Assembly: GCF_027497495.1 (NCBI RefSeq)
Contig: NZ_CP114205.1
Location: 1,426,001 to 1,490,000 of the forward strand
Length of the DNA: 64,000 bases
Direction: 5' to 3'
Origin: Streptomyces tubercidicus
GTDB taxonomy: Bacteria; Actinomycetota; Actinomycetes; Streptomycetales; Streptomycetaceae
Shown here piece after piece: positions 59,637 to 64,000 of this stretch; position 1 is the stretch's first letter; the number at the start of each line of letters is the position of its first letter. Position numbers and translations under genes: made by a program. The notes beneath the pieces are model-generated. The model searched no databases. It saw only the letters and a list, made by a program, of their open reading frames with translations, and was not told the DNA's origin.

Positions 59637-61073
59637 TCAGCCGGGCTCGCCGAACCAGCGGTCGAGGGCCGGTTCCAGGTCATCCGCGCCGGCCCAGCAC
59701 ACGTAGCCGTCCGGCCGGATGAGCATCGGCTCGGCGTCGGCGCCCTGGCCCGCCCGGTCCACCCGGTCCGACCAGGGGCCGGCAACCCTGGCGAACGTGT
59801 CGGCCGGATCCAGCAGGATGCCGTGCCCGGATCGCAGCAGTTCGTGCACCCGGGCGGGGCCGAGGTCCAGGTCCGGTGCGGGCCGGCCGACGAGTGGATG
59901 GGTTTCGGTGCCCGGCATCGGATAGCGGATGGCCATCCCGGACATCAGGTCGGCGAGATGGTGCTGGACGTCCGGGAGTTGGGCCATGCCCGTGAAGATC
60001 TCCCGGGCAGCCAGCACGTCCGGATCGCGGGTGCCGGCCCAGTCCATCAGCAGGCTCTGTGCCCGGACGTTGCGCAGGACGGCGGCCCCGGCAGGATGCC
60101 GTTCCGCGTGGTACGTGTCGAGCAGGTTCTTTGGTGCCCAGCCGTGCACGGCGGCGCCGAGCTTCCAACCGAGGTTGAGCGCGTCCTGCATCCCGGTATT
60201 CATGCCCTGTGCGCCGAGCGGAAGGTGGACATGGGCGGCATCGCCCGCCAGGAACACCCGCCCGTGCCGGTACTGCTCGACCTGTCGTGACGCGTTGGTG
60301 ATGCGGCGGGCGTAGCGCAGTTCGAGGAGGTGCACCCGCGTTCCGAACACGGTGCTCAGGCCGTGACGGATGTCGTTCTCGGTGACCGGGGTCTCCCTCG
60401 GCAGTGACTGGCCCGGCCCGCCGAGGACCAGGCGGCGCAGTTGCCTGCCTTGCGGATCGGTGCCGAGCGGGAACAGTGCCGCCCAGTGCCCGTCCTCGGT
60501 CCAGGTGTGCGACGTGGACGGATCGACGCCGCTGAGCCGCACGTCGGCGGCGGTGATCGTCGCCGTACCCGGCTGACCGGGGAACCCGGCCCGCAGCAGG
60601 GTCCGCACGGTGCTGTGGGCTCCGTCGGCGGCGACGAGGTAACGGGAGCGGAGGGTGGCGCCGTTGGCGAAGGTCGCGGTGACCCCGTCGTCGTGCTGGG
60701 CGATGCCGACCAGTTCGTGGTCCCGCCGGGCGTGCAGGCCGTGCGCGGCGAGATGCTGCTCGAAGAATCCCTCGATCACCACCTGTGGCACGGACCGCCA
60801 GGGCAGACGGTGCCGGTTGGAGTGGAGCGGGAGTGGGATACCGGCGAAGTGGCCAGTGGTGACGGGGTGATCTCCGGTGGCCAGCAAAGGCTTCAGCAGC
60901 CCTCGTTGGTCGAGCGCCTCCAGTGTGCGGGACTGCACGCCGCCTGCCTTGGACAGGTCGCTGCGCTGCGACAGCTTGTCGACCAGCACGGTCGACACCC
61001 CCGCCATCAGCAGCTCGTTGGCCAGGGTCATTCCGGTCGGGCCGGCGCCGACGATGAGTACATCGGTGTCCAT
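59637..61073 (-). CDS. FAD-dependent aromatic monooxygenase (PHBH-like)
   Basis: A 478-aa class A flavoprotein hydroxylase. N-terminal Rossmann motif DVLIVGAGPTGMTLANELLM, DG motif RYLVAADGAHSTVRTLLRAG at about residue 165, and GRVFLAGDAAHVHLPLGAQG with MNTGMQDALNLGWKLGAAVH (FAD ribityl site) at about 285. The C-terminal thioredoxin-like domain (~400-478) is typical of polyketide- and rifampicin-hydroxylating members. It uses NAD(P)H and O2 on an aromatic substrate, perhaps an antibiotic. It is divergent from an Lrp-type regulator 115 bp away, which likely controls it. Confidence 0.9.
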   Translation of the reverse strand: MDTDVLIVGAGPTGMTLANELLMAGVSTVLVDKLSQRSDLSKAGGVQSRTLEALDQRGLLKPLLATGDHPVTTGHFAGIPLPLHSNRHRLPWRSVPQVVIEGFFEQHLAAHGLHARRDHELVGIAQHDDGVTATFANGATLRSRYLVAADGAHSTVRTLLRAGFPGQPGTATITAADVRLSGVDPSTSHTWTEDGHWAALFPLGTDPQGRQLRRLVLGGPGQSLPRETPVTENDIRHGLSTVFGTRVHLLELRYARRITNASRQVEQYRHGRVFLAGDAAHVHLPLGAQGMNTGMQDALNLGWKLGAAVHGWAPKNLLDTYHAERHPAGAAVLRNVRAQSLLMDWAGTRDPDVLAAREIFTGMAQLPDVQHHLADLMSGMAIRYPMPGTETHPLVGRPAPDLDLGPARVHELLRSGHGILLDPADTFARVAGPWSDRVDRAGQGADAEPMLIRPDGYVCWAGADDLEPALDRWFGEPG

Positions 61074-61188
61074 GGACTCTCCTGTGGCTGTGTCGATCAG
61101 GACAGGAGCAACGCTCCGTCGGCCGAGCCGCCCGAGCCAGGAACCGGCTCGATTGCGCTGATATCTGACACCGTCTAGCCTCAGCCCG

Positions 61189-62154
61189 GTGGAATCCGAC
61201 TACGACGAGCTGGATCGTCGGCTCGTGCACGCCCTGCAGATCGACGGCCGTGCCCCGTTCAGCACCATCGCCGAGGTTCTCGGCGTGTCGGATCGCACCA
61301 TCGCCCGCCGGTACGCCCGGTTGCGGTCGGCCGGGGCGGTACGGGTGCTGGGCGGGGTCGCCCCCACAGCACCGGGGACCATCCTGTGGTTCCTGCGGGT
61401 GCGATGTGCGCCCGCCGCGTCGCTCCCGGTCGCCGAGGCACTGGCCAGACGCCCCGACACGTCCTGGGTGAGCCTCAGCTCCGGCGGCACCGAGATCACC
61501 TGCGTGGTCCGTACCGAGAGCGAGGCGGACAGCGAGGCACTGCTGCTGGCCAAACTCCCCCGCACCCCGCGTGTGGAGGGCGTGACCGCGCACTGCTTGC
61601 TGCACGCCTTCTACGGCGGCCCGGACAACGTGGTCGGAAAGCTCGGGTCGCTGGACGAGGAGGCGATCGAGCGACTGCGCCCGGCTCCGATGCCGCATCG
61701 ACGAGGACCGGTGCGGCTCGACGACGGTGACCGCAAGCTTCTCGCCCTGCTCGCCACCGACGGCCGGGCCGGGTTCGAGCAGTTGGCCGCGGCGACCGGC
61801 TGGTCGCCGACGACGGTCCGGCGCCGGATGACGGAGCTGCGCGAACACGGCCTGCTCTATCTCGACATCGACGTCGACTGGCGCATGTTCGGCGTGAACT
61901 CCCGAACCCTGCTCTGGCTCTCGGTCGCCCCCGCACACCTGGAGGAGACCGGACAGACGCTGGCCGGGCACCCGGAGGTCGCGTTCGCCGCCGCAACGAC
62001 CGGCCCGACCAACCTGTACGCGAGCGTGGTGTGCACGAACCCACGGGAGCTGTACCGGTACCTGACCACCCGGGTCGCCGCACTCCGAGCCGTCACACAC
62101 CTCGAAACGGCACCAGTGATCAGGACCGTCAAGCAGGCGGCGAACCAGACATAG
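61189..62154 (+). CDS. Lrp/AsnC-family regulator with two AsnC modules
   Basis: A 321-aa protein from a GTG at 61189. Two tandem helix-turn-helix/RAM modules: first [20 protein letters not shown] and [20 protein letters not shown] at 1-50, with the ligand-binding part [20 protein letters not shown]; second [20 protein letters not shown] and [20 protein letters not shown] at about 180-230. Double-length Lrp proteins are a common actinobacterial form. It faces the FAD monooxygenase gene, so it probably regulates that gene in response to an amino acid or aromatic ligand. Confidence 0.9.
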   Translation: MESDYDELDRRLVHALQIDGRAPFSTIAEVLGVSDRTIARRYARLRSAGAVRVLGGVAPTAPGTILWFLRVRCAPAASLPVAEALARRPDTSWVSLSSGGTEITCVVRTESEADSEALLLAKLPRTPRVEGVTAHCLLHAFYGGPDNVVGKLGSLDEEAIERLRPAPMPHRRGPVRLDDGDRKLLALLATDGRAGFEQLAAATGWSPTTVRRRMTELREHGLLYLDIDVDWRMFGVNSRTLLWLSVAPAHLEETGQTLAGHPEVAFAAATTGPTNLYASVVCTNPRELYRYLTTRVAALRAVTHLETAPVIRTVKQAANQT

Positions 62155-62402
62155 CGACCGCCCCGCCCCCTGCTGTTCGGATCGCGCAAAGCACGCTGCT
62201 TGTCACCAGGTCGGCGCGCTACCGGTCACCAGCTGCGTGCGAAGCACGGTGGGTGTCACCGGCTCCGGCGCTATACCGGCCGCCTGGCCGCAAACTGCCG
62301 GTCGTCATCGGCCCAGGAGGGTTCGCAGCACGGTCAGTTCGGCGTAGCCGTCGTGCTCGTTCTTCGTCGTCATCAGCCGAGGAGGGTTCGCAACTCCGGC
62401 TG
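62155..62402. other. Intergenic, no gene seen
   Basis: Between the Lrp gene and an IS5 fragment. Contains two similar AGGAGGGTTCGCA stretches (about 62311 and 62380), a short direct repeat of unknown meaning. Confidence 0.35.
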
Positions 62403-62580
62403 CAGGACGTCTCGCCACCCACAGGACCGACGGCCGGTGTGATCGACTCGCAGTCGGTCAAGGCGGACGCCGTCGTCGGCGCCGACAGTCGTGGCCTCGA
62501 CGGCGGCAAACTCGTCAACGGTCACAAGCGGCACGTCGTGGTCGACACGCTCGGCCTGCTGCTGGGCGTGACCGCAGCGG
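62403..62580 (+). mobile_element. IS5-family transposase, internal fragment
   Basis: [20 protein letters not shown] with [20 protein letters not shown] and [12 protein letters not shown] is the first catalytic-Asp region of IS112/IS5-type DDE transposases (VIDSQSVK and GRKRHxxVDT-like). Both ends and the remaining acidic residues are missing. Confidence 0.75.
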
Positions 62581-62615
62581 CAGGCCACCGCCGTCAATCC
62601 CCGGCCGGCGGTGGC
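62575..62615. repeat. 41-bp copy of the crotonase gene's 3' region
   Basis: CAGCGGCAG(G)CCACCGCCGT and the following CAATCCCCGGCCGGCGGTGG match 51721-51761, differing at one position by my count. Here it lies between the IS5 fragment and the tRNA fragment. Confidence 0.7.
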
Positions 62616-62630
62616 AGTGGCCCCCATTGG

Positions 62631-62674
62631 TTCTCAAGCTCAGAGCGCGGGTTCGATTCCCGTCACCCGCTCCA
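62631..62674 (+). tRNA. 3' half of a tRNA-Gly, integration scar (att-like)
   Basis: From about CAAGCTCAGAGC on, the sequence matches the 3' half of a Streptomyces tRNA-Gly: T-arm GCGGG-TTCGATT-CCCGT, acceptor strand CACCCGC, T discriminator and encoded CCA at 62672-62674. No 5' half with acceptor GCGGGTG precedes it; the upstream DNA is an IS5 scrap and the 41-bp repeat. Tyrosine integrases of actinomycete elements use tRNA 3' ends as att sites, so this is most likely an attR/attL-type scar. Confidence 0.75.
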
Positions 62675-62680
62675 TAGTTG

Positions 62681-62705
62681 AGGCCCACGTCGGAGACCTG
62701 GGCCT
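62681..62705 (+). terminator. Native terminator of the displaced tRNA
   Basis: AGGCCCA and TGGGCCT pair over 7 bp, followed by TCTTCGTT. Its position 7 bp after CCA is normal for a tRNA terminator and shows that DNA to the right is the original chromosomal flank. Confidence 0.6.
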
Positions 62706-62787
62706 TCTTCGTTGTCCTGGTGGTTTCCCATCCACGAAGAGATCGAGGCAGTGATCCGGTCTCAGCAGTGGCGGCCGCCGGACTGCC

Positions 62788-63537
62788 TCAGATCGCACGG
62801 AGAATTGCGTCTGATGGACGGCAACCATCCAAGCCACCGCCCAAGAAGGCTGGGCGCGCGCACGATTGGGGCAAGCGAAGGAGACGGACCGCCCGGACCA
62901 CGTAGCCCGCACGGATCTCCAGGTCCAGGCGGGTGGTCCCGTCCAGCGGGCAGGTCGCCGCGAAGGGGTCGGCGTCGAAGGCCCCGGACTGGCGGGCCCA
63001 CTCCGCCCAGACGACGAGGTCGGAGGCCCGTTCGGGGGCATCGAAGCCCGGGACGGGACGGGGACTGCCGCCCCAGGGGGCCGTCACGCCCGAGATCCCC
63101 GCGAGGTAGTGGCGCAGCGAACCGGGCGGCTCGGCGAGAGCGCCGAGCGCGGCGAGAGCCTCGGCGTCGGTGCGTACAGTCCACCGATCCTCGGGGGCGG
63201 CCGCCTGGGCATCCGCCACGGCCCGTAGCCGCACGCCTCGCCGCCCGTCCGGGGCGGGTACGGAGAGGGCCCCCGAGCCACGCGCTACAGGGAGTTCGGG
63301 CAGGGCCGGGCCGGAGCCCCGACGTAGGGCGGCCACGAGTGCGGTGAGCGTGGGGCAGGCGGTCGCGGCCCCCGTAGGGCCCGTGACCAGCCAGCCACCG
63401 GGGCGGGCCGCCACCCGGAGGCCGGGACGGGCGGCGAGCGCGAGGGCCGCCGCCGCGAGGGCGGATCGGGCGCCCGGTCCGGCGTAGAGGGGCCGCGCCC
63501 AGTCCGCAGGGGTCCGGTCACCACAGGCGCCGCACAT
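62788..63537 (-). CDS. Conserved Streptomyces hypothetical protein with N-terminal CxxC
   Basis: A 249-aa protein from the ATG at 63537 (MCGACGDRTPADWARPLYAG; an upstream ATG is less likely). The N-terminal C-x2-C could form half a zinc site. The body is Ala/Arg/Gly-rich with GGWLVTGPTGAATACPTLTA and LRHYLAGISGVTAPWGGSPR. I recall similar Streptomyces proteins without known function. The last ~25 residues run towards the tRNA scar and may be altered. Confidence 0.6.
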   Translation of the reverse strand: MCGACGDRTPADWARPLYAGPGARSALAAAALALAARPGLRVAARPGGWLVTGPTGAATACPTLTALVAALRRGSGPALPELPVARGSGALSVPAPDGRRGVRLRAVADAQAAAPEDRWTVRTDAEALAALGALAEPPGSLRHYLAGISGVTAPWGGSPRPVPGFDAPERASDLVVWAEWARQSGAFDADPFAATCPLDGTTRLDLEIRAGYVVRAVRLLRLPQSCARPAFLGGGLDGCRPSDAILRAI

Positions 63538-63586
63538 CAGAACACCATCCAGGGCCCACCGCCGCGCCGCGCCGCGAGTCCGCACA

Positions 63587-64000
63587 TCACGGCATCACAT
63601 CGCCCGAGTTCGGGCCGAGCGTCTGGCCGACGTAGAGGTTGCCGCCCGGGTCCGAGGCGAGCAGGACCGCCGTCGGGGCGATCTCCTCGGGGCGGCCGAA
63701 CCGGCCGAGCGGCAGTTCCGCGCGCTTGGCCCGCTTCCAGTCCTCCGTGATGCCGTCGACCATCGGCGTCTCGATCGGCCCGGGTGCGATGGCGTTGGCC
63801 AGCACGCCGTGCGGGGACACCTCCAGGGCGAGCGACTTGGTCAGCCCGACCACCCCGGCCTTGGCCGCCGCGTAGTGGGCGAGCCCCTCGCCGCCCTTGA
63901 TGCCCAGCTGGGAAGCGATGTTGATGATCCGCCCGGAGCCGCGCTCGATCATGCCCGGCAACACGGCCCGGCAGCACAGGAACACCCCGGTGAGATCCAC
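63587..64000 (-). CDS. SDR-family oxidoreductase (FabG-like), 5' end outside window
   Basis: The 138 C-terminal codons are visible. [20 protein letters not shown] and [20 protein letters not shown] carry the catalytic Ser, then Y-x3-K in [32 protein letters not shown] and [16 protein letters not shown] complete the classical SDR fold. The NAD(P) Rossmann motif lies beyond the right edge. It could be a 3-oxoacyl-ACP reductase-type or sugar/alcohol dehydrogenase. Confidence 0.85.
   Translation of the reverse strand: MDLTGVFLCCRAVLPGMIERGSGRIINIASQLGIKGGEGLAHYAAAKAGVVGLTKSLALEVSPHGVLANAIAPGPIETPMVDGITEDWKRAKRAELPLGRFGRPEEIAPTAVLLASDPGGNLYVGQTLGPNSGDVMP

Noticed and set aside
59680..62100. 806-codon minus-strand open frame across the monooxygenase and Lrp genes
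   Set aside because: Spans two divergent well-supported genes and is Arg/Pro/Ala-rich noise.

Overview
The window is high-GC actinobacterial DNA and almost certainly a Streptomyces or close relative. Codon third positions are strongly G/C, starts are often GTG, and the gene set includes a MocR regulator, a fused PcaL, a GluABCD importer, a DUF3761 secreted protein and a CseABC-like signalling set. This is a taxonomic inference from gene content; no rRNA lies in the window.

1-13.0 kb reads as ordinary chromosome: a truncated MocR/GntR-aminotransferase regulator facing an alpha/beta hydrolase across paired 12-bp direct repeats, two secreted hydrolases, a PPOX-fold protein, the four-gene gluABCD amino-acid importer, a conserved hypothetical, exodeoxyribonuclease III, an MBL-fold hydrolase and an orphan PcaL fusion enzyme.

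13.1-23.1 kb is a mosaic graveyard mixed with intact cargo. Wreckage includes a conjugative coupling-protein pseudogene, ISL3 and IS630 scraps, a glycosyltransferase stub and a truncated cupin. Intact genes include an ABM-domain protein, a GlxA-type regulator divergent from an HD-domain/Rid-family pair, and a small DUF3761 secreted protein. A tRNA-like sequence with its own terminator lies at about 20.6 kb.

23.2-35.5 kb is the most unusual part: one tightly coupled five-gene minus-strand operon encoding very large proteins without export signals. They are a DUF6603 protein of about 1,230 aa, a 766-aa protein of no recognised family, a 1,364-aa protein with a discoidin-like (F5/8C) domain, a 162-aa protein and a 560-aa protein with 20-aa tandem repeats. 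The last two share a duplicated domain. A divergent gene just upstream has the H-x-E ... C-x-x-C layout of a deaminase-fold protein. The function of this locus is not known to me, and it is the best candidate for an undescribed system here.

36.7-45.2 kb alternates decayed IS110/ISL3/DUF4262 pieces with a hydrolase-fold protein lacking its catalytic Ser and His, an HxlR-controlled SDR/NTF2 pair, and an eight-repeat YVTN beta-propeller/Ig-like protein without an obvious signal peptide.

45.2-52.8 kb holds a probable catabolic operon (MHS-type transporter, M20 hydrolase, class III CoA-transferase, crotonase-fold protein). It is linked to a divergent LysR regulator by a shared ~48-bp upstream motif, and is followed by a DedA membrane protein.

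53.4-59.0 kb is an envelope-stress block: lipoprotein, response regulator, sensor kinase, LCP protein and acyltransferase-SGNH protein, all on the minus strand. 59.6-62.2 kb has an FAD monooxygenase facing a double-AsnC regulator. At 62.63-62.67 kb sits the 3' half of a tRNA-Gly followed by a terminator, a typical integration scar, next to an IS5 fragment. The right end returns to chromosome-like genes, including an SDR gene cut by the window edge.
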